This document shows positions 25,303-33,966 of a stretch of DNA of 64,000 bases, in pieces. Source of the DNA: Bacillota bacterium (GTDB lineage Bacteria; Bacillota; Clostridia; Acetivibrionales; DTU013); assembly GCA_023426125.1 (NCBI GenBank), contig JAFABI010000073.1, positions 1-64,000 on the forward strand, written 5' to 3'. The position numbers and the translations under genes are program-made. Every line of letters begins with the position of its first letter. Position 1 is the first letter of the stretch. A model generated the notes under the pieces. The model was not told the DNA's origin, did not search any database, and was given only the letters and a program-made list of their open reading frames with translations.

Positions 25303-26895
25303 TTGAACGCTACGCAAGGAAAAAAGCTTGCTTCGGCAGCTGTAATTGTAATGTCGTCCATCATCCTCAGCAGGATTACCGGCTTCGTCAGGGAGTCCAT
25401 GCTGTCGTGGAAGGTAGGCCTGAGCTGGGCTCAGGATGCATATATAGCCGCTTTTACGGTACCGGACCTGATGTATAACCTCCTTGTAGGCGGTACGATA
25501 TCAGCTGCTCTGATCCCCGTTCTTTCATCCTTTCTGGAAAAAGATGAAGAAGAAAAAGGCTGGAAGGCGACAAGTACCTTCATAAATATCATATTTTCAG
25601 GCATGTTGGTCCTGTGCGCGCTGGGAATACTTCTGGCGCAATTTATAATACCTTTGGTCACGCCCGGCTTTGCAGAAAAAAGCCCTGAAACGAAAGAACT
25701 TGCAATAATGCTTACGCGTATACTCTTTCCTTCGGTATCCTTTATAATGCTGGCGGGTATCTGCAACGGCGTGCTCAATTCCTACAGGAAATTTGCCGCT
25801 GCCGCCTATGGACCCTCAATTTATAACATCGGATGCGCATTAAGCATTTTACTTTTTGCCGGCAATAACAGGGAAAGCATGATCAAGGTTGCCATCGGCG
25901 TTGCCTGCAGTTCCTTCGTCTATTTTCTGTTTCAATTTTCCTTCGCATTGAAAAACTTCAAACATTACAGCTTCCAATTTGATATAAGGAACAGCGATTT
26001 TGTCAGGCTTTTCAAGCAGGCGATCCCATCGCTGATGTCTTCCTCTATTGTCCAGGTCAATGCCATGATTTCCACGGCATTTGTCAGCCTGTCGGTTTTG
26101 GAGGGGAGCCTGGCCGCATTCGGCAATGCCAACAAGCTATGGCAGCTGCCGTATGGAATATTTGCAATGGGAATCGGCACCGCCATTTTGCCTACGCTGT
26201 CAAGAAAATATGCCGCCGGCGATTTCGACGATTACCGGAGCATCCTCACAAAATCCCTGACTTCGGTTTTATTCCTGTCCATGCCCTCTGCGATAGGGTT
26301 TATCGTGCTGAAAGAACCCATCGTGCGTGCGATCTTCAGTTGGGGTGGCAAGTTCGATAAAAATAGTGTTATAATCGTTGCCGGCATCCTTGCATTTTTT
26401 TCTTTGGCCATGATAAGCCAGTCCATCGTAGCTACCATCAATCGAGGGTTTTATGCGCTCCAGGATACAAAAACACCTCTGATTGCCGGGATCATTTCGG
26501 TGATACTCAATTTCAGCTTCGGTTACATATTCCACAAGTTTACCAACCTTCAGGCGTCGGGCATGGCTCTCTCCTATACCATTATAAGCACGGTGAACGC
26601 CATATTGCTTTTGGTTTTGCTGAATCGGAAAATCCGAGGGGTGAATCTGAACAGGTTTTTCTCGTTTGTTGCAAAAGCAGCTCCGGCCTCGGTGGCGATG
26701 GGCGCTGTTTTATTCCTTCTGGACAGGATTCCTGTAAGACTTGAAACCAAAACAGGAGAATTGCTTTATCTTGCACTGGAAATTGCCGCCGGAGTGCTGG
26801 TCTATCTGTCGGTCATGGTACTGCTCAAGGGAGAGGAAGCTTTATATTTTGTAAAGACGTTAAAAAATAAACTACCTGGGGCAAATAAAATGTAA
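25303..26895 (+). CDS. murJ: Lipid II flippase MurJ (MviN family)
   Basis: 530 residues, TTG start behind CCGGAGGA. It has about 14 hydrophobic helices and the MurJ/MviN signatures SRITGFVRESML near the N-terminus, NLLVGGTISAALIPVLSSFL, and NRGFYALQDTKTPL. The essential cation-pair residues of helix 1-2 (arginines in SRITGFVRE) are present. It moves lipid II across the cytoplasmic membrane during peptidoglycan synthesis; such genes in Clostridia can be paralogues working in sporulation or wall synthesis. It lies 18 bases after cinA. Confidence 0.9.
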   Translation: MNATQGKKLASAAVIVMSSIILSRITGFVRESMLSWKVGLSWAQDAYIAAFTVPDLMYNLLVGGTISAALIPVLSSFLEKDEEEKGWKATSTFINIIFSGMLVLCALGILLAQFIIPLVTPGFAEKSPETKELAIMLTRILFPSVSFIMLAGICNGVLNSYRKFAAAAYGPSIYNIGCALSILLFAGNNRESMIKVAIGVACSSFVYFLFQFSFALKNFKHYSFQFDIRNSDFVRLFKQAIPSLMSSSIVQVNAMISTAFVSLSVLEGSLAAFGNANKLWQLPYGIFAMGIGTAILPTLSRKYAAGDFDDYRSILTKSLTSVLFLSMPSAIGFIVLKEPIVRAIFSWGGKFDKNSVIIVAGILAFFSLAMISQSIVATINRGFYALQDTKTPLIAGIISVILNFSFGYIFHKFTNLQASGMALSYTIISTVNAILLLVLLNRKIRGVNLNRFFSFVAKAAPASVAMGAVLFLLDRIPVRLETKTGELLYLALEIAAGVLVYLSVMVLLKGEEALYFVKTLKNKLPGANKM

Positions 26896-26922
26896 AAAAA
26901 TGCAAGAAATTCAAAATAGCCA

Positions 26923-26969
26923 TTGACTCCTTCGATTATATACGATATAATAAACAAGAACAAATGTTC
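26923..26969 (+). promoter_or_regulatory. recA promoter with LexA (SOS) box
   Basis: TTGACT (26923-26928), 17 bp, TATAAT (26946-26951). GAACAAATGTTC (26958-26969) fits the Gram-positive LexA box GAAC-N4-GTTC and overlies the expected start of transcription, so LexA would block recA until DNA damage. Confidence 0.85.
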
Positions 26970-26998
26970 GAGTTACTTTTGAGGAGGTTACATATCCC

Positions 26999-28048
26999 AT
27001 GATGGAAAAGAAAAAAGCCCTGGAAATGGCAATGGGTCAGATTGAGAAGCAATTCGGCAAAGGTGCGGTCATGAAGCTGGGCGAAAGTACCCATATGGCC
27101 GTTGAAACCATCCCTACAGGAGCAATAGGTCTGGATATAGCATTAGGCGTCGGCGGTGTGCCCAGAGGCAGGGTGGTTGAAATCTTCGGGCCTGAATCCT
27201 CCGGTAAGACAACGGTTGCTTTACATATAATCGCAGAGGCGCAAAAAGCCGGCGGAGACGCCGCATTCATCGATGCGGAGCACGCACTGGATCCTGTCTA
27301 TGCAAAGAAGCTGGGCGTTGATATTGAGAATCTGATCGTTTCCCAGCCGGACACCGGGGAGCAGGCGCTAGAGATCGCTGAAGCCCTTGTAAGGAGCGGC
27401 GCCATCGATGTTATTGTCATTGACTCCGTCGCAGCGCTGGTTCCCAAGGCTGAAATCGACGGCGAGATGGGGGATGCCCACGTCGGCCTGCAGGCAAGGC
27501 TTATGTCCCAGGCCCTCAGGAAGCTGGCCGGCGTTATCAGCAAATCTAAGACCACGTCCATATTCATCAACCAGCTGAGGGAAAAGGTGGGTATCATGTT
27601 TGGAAACCCCGAGACTACACCCGGCGGCAGAGCCCTTAAATTCTATGCTTCCGTCAGGCTGGACGTAAGAAAAACCGAGACCTTGAAGCAGGGGACAGAC
27701 GTGATCGGCAGCAGGACCAAGGTGAAAGTGGTGAAAAACAAGGTAGCTCCGCCCTTTAAAGAAGCTGAATTTGATATAATATACGGTCAGGGTATTTCCA
27801 GGGAAGGCAGCATATTGGATGTTGCAGCGAATCTTGACATCGTAAACAAGAGCGGCGCCTGGTTTTCCTATAACGGACAGAGGATAGGGCAGGGCAGGGA
27901 GAATGTCAAGCAGTTCCTCAGGGAGAACAAGGAGATAACGAAGGAGATTGAAAGCAAAATCAGGGAAAATTACAGCCAGGCCTTTGTAAAAAGCATGGAA
28001 GCGCATGTCCAGAGCGATGATGACGATTTGGATCCGGACGAGGAATAA
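26999..28048 (+). CDS. recA: Recombinase RecA
   Basis: 349 residues behind GAGGAGG (start ATG 26999 or the next ATG at 27002). Walker A GPESSGKTT lies near residues 64-72, Walker B VIVIDSVAAL near 140-150, the L2 loop NQLREKVGIMFGNPETTPGG near 195-215, and an acidic tail DDDDLDPDEE ends the protein. It forms filaments on single-stranded DNA, catalyses strand exchange and triggers LexA self-cleavage. A LexA box lies upstream. recX, its modulator, follows 57 bp downstream. Confidence 0.98.
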   Translation: MMEKKKALEMAMGQIEKQFGKGAVMKLGESTHMAVETIPTGAIGLDIALGVGGVPRGRVVEIFGPESSGKTTVALHIIAEAQKAGGDAAFIDAEHALDPVYAKKLGVDIENLIVSQPDTGEQALEIAEALVRSGAIDVIVIDSVAALVPKAEIDGEMGDAHVGLQARLMSQALRKLAGVISKSKTTSIFINQLREKVGIMFGNPETTPGGRALKFYASVRLDVRKTETLKQGTDVIGSRTKVKVVKNKVAPPFKEAEFDIIYGQGISREGSILDVAANLDIVNKSGAWFSYNGQRIGQGRENVKQFLRENKEITKEIESKIRENYSQAFVKSMEAHVQSDDDDLDPDEE

Positions 28049-28105
28049 GTGGCACCCGCCCTGCGTATGGGCGTTGTATAAAACATTTTAAATTGGGATA
28101 GGGAT

Positions 28106-28717
28106 ATGCAAATAACTTCGGTAGAAAAAAACAAAAAAAGCAAGGAGAAATTTTCTGTTTATATTGATGGCAGGTTTTCATTTTCCATTGCCGAAGATGA
28201 TTATTTGAGTCTGCACCTTTATGACAAATCCGAGCTGTCGCAGGATGAGATCGATTATATAAAGAACACCATCAATTTCCGTGCTGCAAAAAATTACGCC
28301 CTTAAGTATCTTTCCTACAAGCTGAGAACGGAGAAGGAAGTCAGAATGAAGCTTCAGGACGACGGCTTTGACAGCGATTCCATCGAAAAGGCGCTGGAGG
28401 AGCTCACGGCCCTGGGGTATATAAACAATAAGATCTTTGTACAGAAATACGTATACGACCGGAGCAAATTAAAGCCCAAATCCAAAAAGCTGATAAAAAT
28501 GGAACTGCTGGGCAAGGGAATACAGGAAGACATCATCGACGAGGTTTTAAATGACTGGAATGTGGATGAAGCCTCCGTTGCGGAGAGCCTTGTAAAAAGA
28601 AAATTCGGTAAATATGACCTCGAAGATGAGAAGATAAAGAGAAAAGCCTATATGTTCCTGAAGCACAGAGGCTTTTCCCATGACGTGATTGAATCGGCCA
28701 TCGGCAAGATGGAATAA
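28106..28717 (+). CDS. recX: Regulatory protein RecX
   Basis: 203 residues behind GGGATAGGG. It shows the three-helix RecX repeats: ALKYLSYKLRTEKEVRMKL, LEELTALGYINNKIF and KAYMFLKHRGFSHDVIESAI. RecX binds in the groove of the RecA filament and limits or tunes its activity. Position directly after recA and a terminator 13 bp after the stop support a recA-recX unit. Confidence 0.92.
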   Translation: MQITSVEKNKKSKEKFSVYIDGRFSFSIAEDDYLSLHLYDKSELSQDEIDYIKNTINFRAAKNYALKYLSYKLRTEKEVRMKLQDDGFDSDSIEKALEELTALGYINNKIFVQKYVYDRSKLKPKSKKLIKMELLGKGIQEDIIDEVLNDWNVDEASVAESLVKRKFGKYDLEDEKIKRKAYMFLKHRGFSHDVIESAIGKME

Positions 28718-28730
28718 GCTTTGCCGAATG

Positions 28731-28762
28731 AAAAACCAGCCATACCTAATGGCTGGTTTTTC
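28731..28762. terminator. Intrinsic terminator of recA-recX (bidirectional)
   Basis: AACCAGCCAT and ATGGCTGGTT pair perfectly (10 bp) around ACCTA, with A-run before and T-run after, so it can work on both strands, ending recX and the leftward etf operon. Confidence 0.85.
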
Positions 28763-28783
28763 ATTCTATAACGACCTAATTCA

Positions 28784-28816
28784 AAGGAAATTTGTCGCTT
28801 GTAGACAAATTTCCTT
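28784..28816. repeat. 13-bp perfect hairpin after etfA
   Basis: AAGGAAATTTGTC and GACAAATTTCCTT are perfect arms around GCTTGTA, 24 bp beyond the etfA stop. It is probably a 3'-end stabilising hairpin or a second terminator of the leftward operon. Confidence 0.6.
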
Positions 28817-28839
28817 ACAGCACTTTTATCCAGGACATC

Positions 28840-30033
28840 CTATCCCAGTCTCTTCTTGAATTCTCCGATCAAAGCCGGAAGGACCTCAAGCGCATCGCCT
28901 ACGATGCCGAAGGTTGCCACTTTGAAGATGGGCGCTTCCGGATTTTTATTGATGGCGATGATGGTATCGGAGGAGGACATGCCGGCAAGATGCTGCACGG
29001 CGCCGGATATACCGCATGCAAAGTATACCTTGGGGCCGACGGTTTTACCGGTCTGGCCTACCTGGTGGCTGTATTCGATCCAGCCTGCGTCTACGGTTGC
29101 GCGGGAAGCCCCCACAGCTCCGCCGAGGACTTTTGCCAGTTCCTCCACCAGGACGAAATTCTTGGGGTCACCCAGCCCTCTGCCGCCGGAAACGATAATG
29201 TCGGCTTCGGTAAGGTTTACTTTTTCACATAATGTAGTGACTACATCCGTAACCTTTACTTTTACATCTTCCGGTATGATGATTTCCGGCCGGATGATTT
29301 CTCCGCTTCTTGACAGATCCTGTTCAAGCGCTTTCATGACTTTGGGTCTTACGGTGGACATCTGCGGCCTGTGGTTTGGACAGATGATGGTAGCCATCAG
29401 GTTGCCGCCGAAGGCAGGACGCGTCTGCAGCAAAATTCTTTTTTCCATATCGATTTCCAGCTTTGTACAGTCTGCCGTAAGGCCGGTATTCAGCCTGGAA
29501 GAGACCCTGGGGGCCAGAGAACGGCCATAGGTGGTAGCTCCCATAAGGACAATTTCAGGTTTGTACCTGCTGATAAGCTGGACAAAGATATCCGCATAGG
29601 ATTCATCATTAAAGTTTTTCAAGGAAGGGTCGTCAACCAGATATATCTTGTCGGCTCCATAGGATATCAGGTTTTTTGCCGCCGCTTCCACATTTTCTCC
29701 CATGAGTACCGCAGCCAGTTGCACATTGAGCTGGTCTGCCAGCTTTCTGCCTTCGCCCAACAATTCCAGAGCAACGTTTGCCGCTTCGCCGTTTTTTTGT
29801 TCTCCGAATACCCATACATCCTTATAAAGCGAAGCATCCACCGGCGCGCCCACATCATCCTTTTCAAAGTCGACGGCCTTGAACTTGCAGGAAGAGACAC
29901 AGGCTCCGCAAAGAGTACAATTGTCCTGGATGACAGCCTTTTTTTCAACGATCTTGATGGCATTGAAGGGACAGCCTCCGATACACATCTTGCAGCCATA
30001 ACATTTATCCAGAAGTATTTTTATATTCGCCAT
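28840..30033 (-). CDS. etfA: Electron transfer flavoprotein alpha subunit with ferredoxin domain
   Basis: 397 residues from ATG 30033 behind GGAGG. Residues 1-60 form a two-cluster ferredoxin domain, CYGCKMCIGGCP and CTLCGACVSSCKF, each able to bind a [4Fe-4S] cluster. The ETF alpha body follows, with the C-terminal FAD-binding signature SGGRGLG and VGASRATVDAGW, then HQVGQTGKTV and YFACGISGAVQH. Together with EtfB and an acyl-CoA dehydrogenase it moves electrons from NADH or acyl-CoA, and ferredoxin-domain EtfA proteins are known from caffeyl-CoA reductase and lactate dehydrogenase/Etf complexes. It is last in the leftward acd-etfB-etfA operon; the longer frame upstream reads into a palindromic repeat and is not used. 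Confidence 0.93.
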   Translation of the reverse strand: MANIKILLDKCYGCKMCIGGCPFNAIKIVEKKAVIQDNCTLCGACVSSCKFKAVDFEKDDVGAPVDASLYKDVWVFGEQKNGEAANVALELLGEGRKLADQLNVQLAAVLMGENVEAAAKNLISYGADKIYLVDDPSLKNFNDESYADIFVQLISRYKPEIVLMGATTYGRSLAPRVSSRLNTGLTADCTKLEIDMEKRILLQTRPAFGGNLMATIICPNHRPQMSTVRPKVMKALEQDLSRSGEIIRPEIIIPEDVKVKVTDVVTTLCEKVNLTEADIIVSGGRGLGDPKNFVLVEELAKVLGGAVGASRATVDAGWIEYSHQVGQTGKTVGPKVYFACGISGAVQHLAGMSSSDTIIAINKNPEAPIFKVATFGIVGDALEVLPALIGEFKKRLG

Positions 30034-30074
30034 TTTAAGACCTCCAAAATATATTGACCATAGATTGCATTTCT

Positions 30075-30099
30075 GCGGACGCGCAATGCGCGCCCCTAC
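30075..30099 (-). repeat. Palindromic GC-rich repeat, copy 2
   Basis: Exact reverse complement of the unit at 2654-2678 (GCGGACGCGCAATGCGCGCC then CCTAC), inside the etfB-etfA gap. Confidence 0.8.
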
Positions 30100-30207
30100 A
30101 CTGTTTATACTCAGTGGTGCCACCCCGGGTCATGGGCATTGATCTGAAAAACCTGATGCAGGGGTAATCATTGGCAGTCCGGTATCTGTTAGCATGGAAT
30201 GCATTTT

Positions 30208-30227
30208 GCGGACGCGCAATGCGCGCC
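30208..30227 (-). repeat. Palindromic GC-rich repeat, copy 3 (partial)
   Basis: GCGGACGCGCAATGCGCGCC matches copy 2 for 20 bases but lacks the CCTAC end; it is also preceded by a GCATTT tract as in copy 2. The two copies sit 109 bp apart in the same gap. Confidence 0.75.
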
Positions 30228-30292
30228 ATTTCATCAGGTTTGCCGAATACGGCAGGATTACCGCTCATGGTGGCAATGGTTTCCACATTGCT

Positions 30293-31087
30293 TCAACTGC
30301 AAACGGGGAACTGCATCGACAGCAATTTTTCCGCAAGATTTTTGGCTTGTTCTCCTGGCTCTCCCTCGATCATTTCGCTTTGAATGTCATGGACGGGAAC
30401 AAAAGTTTTGACTACCTGGGTGGGTGAGCCTTTCAAGCCGCAAAGATTTTTGTCGGCATTGATATCGTCGGCGGTCCAGACATTAATAACGGCCTTTTTG
30501 GCCCGCATCATGCCCTTGATGGAGGGCAGCCTGGGCTCGTTTATTTCCTTTACAACGGTGATCACCGCAGGAAGAGGCATTTCGACCACTTCATAACCGT
30601 CTTCGGTCATTCTCTGACATCGGATATAGCCTTCTTTTATTTCTTCAATCTTTCTTACATAGGTGGTATGGGGAATCCCCAGCTTTTCCGCAAGGCTTGG
30701 GCCTACCTGGGCGGTATCGCCGTCGGTTGCCTGCTTTCCGCAGATGATCAGATCCACATCCTCCATTTTTTTAACGCCCATGGAAAGGGCATAGGCGGTT
30801 GCCAGCGTATCGGAGCCCGCGAAGGCTCTGTCGCTCAAAAGGACCGCATCATCGGCTCCAAGAGCGATGGTGTCCTTTAGCAGCTCAGCCACAGACGGAA
30901 TACCCATGCTGAGCACGGTTACCTTGCCGCCGGTTTTTTCCCTGATACGCAGGCCCTCTTCAACGGCATAGGTATCAAAGGGATTGATGATTGCTTCCAC
31001 GCCTTCGCGGATAATGGTATTTGTCTCCTTGTTCATCTTTACTTCCGTGGTTCCCGGCACCTGCTTTACACACACGACAATGTTCAT
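30293..31087 (-). CDS. etfB: Electron transfer flavoprotein beta subunit
   Basis: 264 residues from ATG 31087 behind GAGGAGTG. MNIVVCVKQVPGTTEV is the standard start. NPFDTYAVEEGLRIRE, LLSDRAFAGSDTLATAYAL and the ETF beta signature around VVEMPLPAVITVVKEINEPR are all present, followed by LPSIKGMMRAKK. It pairs with EtfA and binds AMP or, in bifurcating types, a second FAD. It lies between acd and etfA; the gap to etfA is unusually long (259 bp) and holds two palindromic repeats. Confidence 0.93.
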   Translation of the reverse strand: MNIVVCVKQVPGTTEVKMNKETNTIIREGVEAIINPFDTYAVEEGLRIREKTGGKVTVLSMGIPSVAELLKDTIALGADDAVLLSDRAFAGSDTLATAYALSMGVKKMEDVDLIICGKQATDGDTAQVGPSLAEKLGIPHTTYVRKIEEIKEGYIRCQRMTEDGYEVVEMPLPAVITVVKEINEPRLPSIKGMMRAKKAVINVWTADDINADKNLCGLKGSPTQVVKTFVPVHDIQSEMIEGEPGEQAKNLAEKLLSMQFPVCS

Positions 31088-31219
31088 AGTTACAAAATTC
31101 ACTCCTCTGAAGTTAAATTGCCAAATTCTTAAAGGAATCCTCCAACAATCCATAAAAGCTCCGCAGCAACCCAAGAATGGCTCCAGTAGGAATACTGAAG
31201 CCATTTTCAAAAGCTGCTT

Positions 31220-32374
31220 TTATTTTTTGGAGGATTCTTTTATAAGTTCCAAAGCGATCACGTTTCGCTGAATCTGATTTGTACCTTCATAGATCTGTGT
31301 GATTTTTGCATCCCTCATCATTTTCTCTACCGGATATTCTTTCATATAGCCATATCCGCCAAGAATCTGAACTGCGTCGGTGGTTACCTTCATCGCTGTA
31401 TCGGATGCGAAAACCTTGCACATTGCCGATTCCTTTGAAAATTCCTTTGTACCGCTGTCAATAAAGCGGCAGGTCTGATAGACCAGTGCCCTTGCAGCTT
31501 CTATTTGAACCGCCATGTCCGCCATGATATGCTGAACGGCCTGGAAGGATGAGATTGGCTGTCCGAACTGGACTCTTTCCCTTGAATACTTTACTGCTTC
31601 TTCAAAGGCGCCCTGGGCGATACCCAGAGCCTGTGACGCAACACCCGGCCTGGTCCTGTCCAGTGTTTTCATCGCAACGATGAAGCCCATTCCTTCCCGT
31701 GCAAGGAGATTTTCCTTGGGGATTCTGCAGTTTTCAAAGACAAGTTCCCGGGTGCAGGAGGCACGGATACCCATTTTATTTTCTTTTTTACCAAAGGAAA
31801 AGCCGGGCGTCCCTTTCTCAACAATAAAGGCTGAAAAACCTCTGGCGCCTTTGGCCCTGTTGGTACATGCAATAACCGTATAAACTTCGGCCTCTCCGCC
31901 GTTGGTAATCCATTGTTTTGTTCCGTTGAGTACGTATTCGTCCCCGTCAAGCACGGCCGTAGTCTGTATACCCGCGGCGTCGCTGCCCGCATTGGCTTCC
32001 GTGAGACCGAAGGCGGCAAGTTTTTTTCCTGAAGCGATGTCGGGGAGGTATTTTTTCTTCTGAGCATCGTTGCCAAAAAGGATAATCGGGAAGGTTCCCA
32101 GACCGGTTCCTGCAAATGCCAGGGAAATTCCGCCGCAGGCGCGGCTCAATTCTTCAACCACAAGGGCCATCTCAAGTATGCCGCCGCCAAGCCCGCCATA
32201 CTCTTCGGCTATGTAAACGCCGCACAAATCGGAATCGGCAAGGATCTTGATAATGTCATGAGGAAATTTGCCTTCTTCATCATACTGGATGGCAACCGGT
32301 TTGATTTTTTCATCGGCTATTTTTGCAGCCAGTTCCTTGATCATCTGCTGCTCTTCCGTCAGGAAATAATCCAT
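31220..32374 (-). CDS. Acyl-CoA dehydrogenase (short-chain type)
   Basis: 384 residues from ATG 32374 behind AAGGAG. Signatures of the family: GLTEANAGSDAAGIQTTA (FAD/substrate), QWITNGGEAEVY, the second signature QILGGYGYMKEYPVEKMMRD, and the catalytic base Glu in IYEGTNQIQRNVIALEL. It oxidises or, in fermentative Clostridia with EtfAB, reduces short-chain acyl-CoA such as crotonyl/butyryl-CoA. First gene of the leftward acd-etfB-etfA operon. The chain length is not certain from sequence. No thiolase or crotonase genes are near. Confidence 0.9.
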   Translation of the reverse strand: MDYFLTEEQQMIKELAAKIADEKIKPVAIQYDEEGKFPHDIIKILADSDLCGVYIAEEYGGLGGGILEMALVVEELSRACGGISLAFAGTGLGTFPIILFGNDAQKKKYLPDIASGKKLAAFGLTEANAGSDAAGIQTTAVLDGDEYVLNGTKQWITNGGEAEVYTVIACTNRAKGARGFSAFIVEKGTPGFSFGKKENKMGIRASCTRELVFENCRIPKENLLAREGMGFIVAMKTLDRTRPGVASQALGIAQGAFEEAVKYSRERVQFGQPISSFQAVQHIMADMAVQIEAARALVYQTCRFIDSGTKEFSKESAMCKVFASDTAMKVTTDAVQILGGYGYMKEYPVEKMMRDAKITQIYEGTNQIQRNVIALELIKESSKK

Positions 32375-32505
32375 TAATACAACACTCCTTTTCCTTTGGG
32401 CTAAATTGTCGATATCGGGCTTTTGGAACACAACCTCTCAGGTGCTCGATAAGGCTTAAGTTTAGCATTTACTAATATTATCTGGTGATAAATTTGTTAT
32501 TAAAA

Positions 32506-32534
32506 AGTATAATATAAATTTTCTGCCAATGCAA
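32506..32534 (-). promoter_or_regulatory. Promoter of the acd-etfBA operon
   Basis: On the minus strand TTGCAT (32534-32529), 17 bp, TATACT (32511-32506), about 130 nt before the acd start. Confidence 0.6.
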
Positions 32535-32566
32535 TAATTTCTCTTAAATAATGCGAAAACAAAGTA

Positions 32567-32595
32567 TTGAGTATGTCCAAACAAAGGTGTATAGT
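32567..32595 (+). promoter_or_regulatory. Promoter of rimO
   Basis: TTGAGT (32567-32572), 17 bp, TATAGT (32590-32595), 25 nt before the GTG start. The fabF promoter has the same two hexamers. Confidence 0.65.
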
Positions 32596-32619
32596 AAATA
32601 GAGACTAGAGGCTCGAGGA

Positions 32620-33966
32620 GTGAATAAACTGAAGAAAATCGGAGTAGTTTCGCTGGGGTGCCCGAAGAATCTGGTGGATAGCGAGATCATGCTGGGACTT
32701 CTGGATAGAAAAAAGTATCAGATCGTAAGCGACCAGGAAGCGGCGGATATCATCATCGTCAATACCTGCGGCTTTATCGAGACGGCGCGGCAGGAGTCCG
32801 TCAATACCATTATTGAAATGGGAAAGTGCAAGAGCAATAATTGCAAGCTCTTGATTGTCACAGGGTGTCTTGCGCAAAGGTACAGGCAGGAAATCCTGGC
32901 CGAAATCCCCGAGGTGGATGCAGTCGTGGGGACAGGGAGCTATTCGGAGATTTCCGATGTTATAGAAAAAGCCTTCGCAGGCGAAAAGCCGGAAGCGTAC
33001 GGCGGCCTATCCGATACAGCCTATCTTGAAAATGAAAGGGTGCTGTCCACCGGAGGCGGCTATGCCTATTTGAAAATCGCCGAGGGGTGCGACAACTGCT
33101 GCACATACTGTGTAATTCCGTCACTGCGGGGACCGTTCAGAAGCCGGAAGCTGGAGGATATTGTTGCGGAAGCTTCAAAGCTGGCCCAGAAGGGAATAAA
33201 GGAGATCATCCTTATCGCACAGGATTCAACCCGGTATGGATTGGATATTTATAAAGAAAGAAAAATTGTGGAATTGCTGCGAAAAATAAGCGAAATCGGC
33301 GGAATCCAATGGATCAGGGTTCTTTATTGCTATCCGGAGGAGATCACCGAAGAATTGCTGGAGGAAATGTCTGTCAACCCCAAAGTTTGTAAATATCTTG
33401 ACATACCGCTGCAGCATGTCAGCGACAGGATGTTAAAGAGCATGGGGCGAAGGAGCAGCAAGGAAGCCCTGGAGGTCCTGATGGAAAAAATCAGGAGAAA
33501 AATACCGGGAGCGGTAATCCGGACCACTTTAATCACTGGCTTCCCCGGGGAAACGGAAGAAGATTTTGCGGAAATGGTTGAATTTGTAAAAAGATACAGA
33601 TTTGACAGACTGGGTGTATTTATGTATTCTAAAGAAGAGAATACACCGGCTGCGCGCATGAAGCCTCAGATAACCAAAAAGGTAAAAAAGAAACGGTACG
33701 ATGAAATTATGAAGCTTCAGCAGCCGATTGCAGAACAGAAAAACAGGGAAAGGCTGGGCGGGGAATACAGGGTTCTGGCTGAAGGCGTAGCCGATGACGG
33801 TATTTTCTATTACGGAAGAAGCTATCAGGAAGCGCCTGACATCGACGGGCTTATTTATTTTACCAGTGAGCAGCCTGTGAGGATTGGAAGTTTTGTCGAC
33901 ATTAAGATCCTTGCTGTAGAAAAATACGATTTGATAGGAGAAGTTCGAAATGAATCTGCCCAATAA
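32620..33966 (+). CDS. rimO: Ribosomal protein S12 methylthiotransferase RimO
   Basis: 448 residues, GTG start. The UPF0004 domain has three cluster cysteines (SLGCPKN, VNTCGFI, VTGCLAQRY). The radical SAM motif is CDNCCTYC near residues 160-167 and a TRAM domain closes the protein (DIKILAVEKYDLIGEV). SLGCPKNLVDSE and EGCDNCCTYC distinguish RimO from MiaB. It adds a methylthio group to Asp in ribosomal protein S12. Its 3' end overlaps pgsA by 17 nt, a common pairing. Confidence 0.95.
   Translation: MNKLKKIGVVSLGCPKNLVDSEIMLGLLDRKKYQIVSDQEAADIIIVNTCGFIETARQESVNTIIEMGKCKSNNCKLLIVTGCLAQRYRQEILAEIPEVDAVVGTGSYSEISDVIEKAFAGEKPEAYGGLSDTAYLENERVLSTGGGYAYLKIAEGCDNCCTYCVIPSLRGPFRSRKLEDIVAEASKLAQKGIKEIILIAQDSTRYGLDIYKERKIVELLRKISEIGGIQWIRVLYCYPEEITEELLEEMSVNPKVCKYLDIPLQHVSDRMLKSMGRRSSKEALEVLMEKIRRKIPGAVIRTTLITGFPGETEEDFAEMVEFVKRYRFDRLGVFMYSKEENTPAARMKPQITKKVKKKRYDEIMKLQQPIAEQKNRERLGGEYRVLAEGVADDGIFYYGRSYQEAPDIDGLIYFTSEQPVRIGSFVDIKILAVEKYDLIGEVRNESAQ

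Noticed and set aside
28856..30057. Two long rightward frames opposite etfA
   Set aside because: They are antisense shadows of a certain gene; codon-position bias belongs to etfA.
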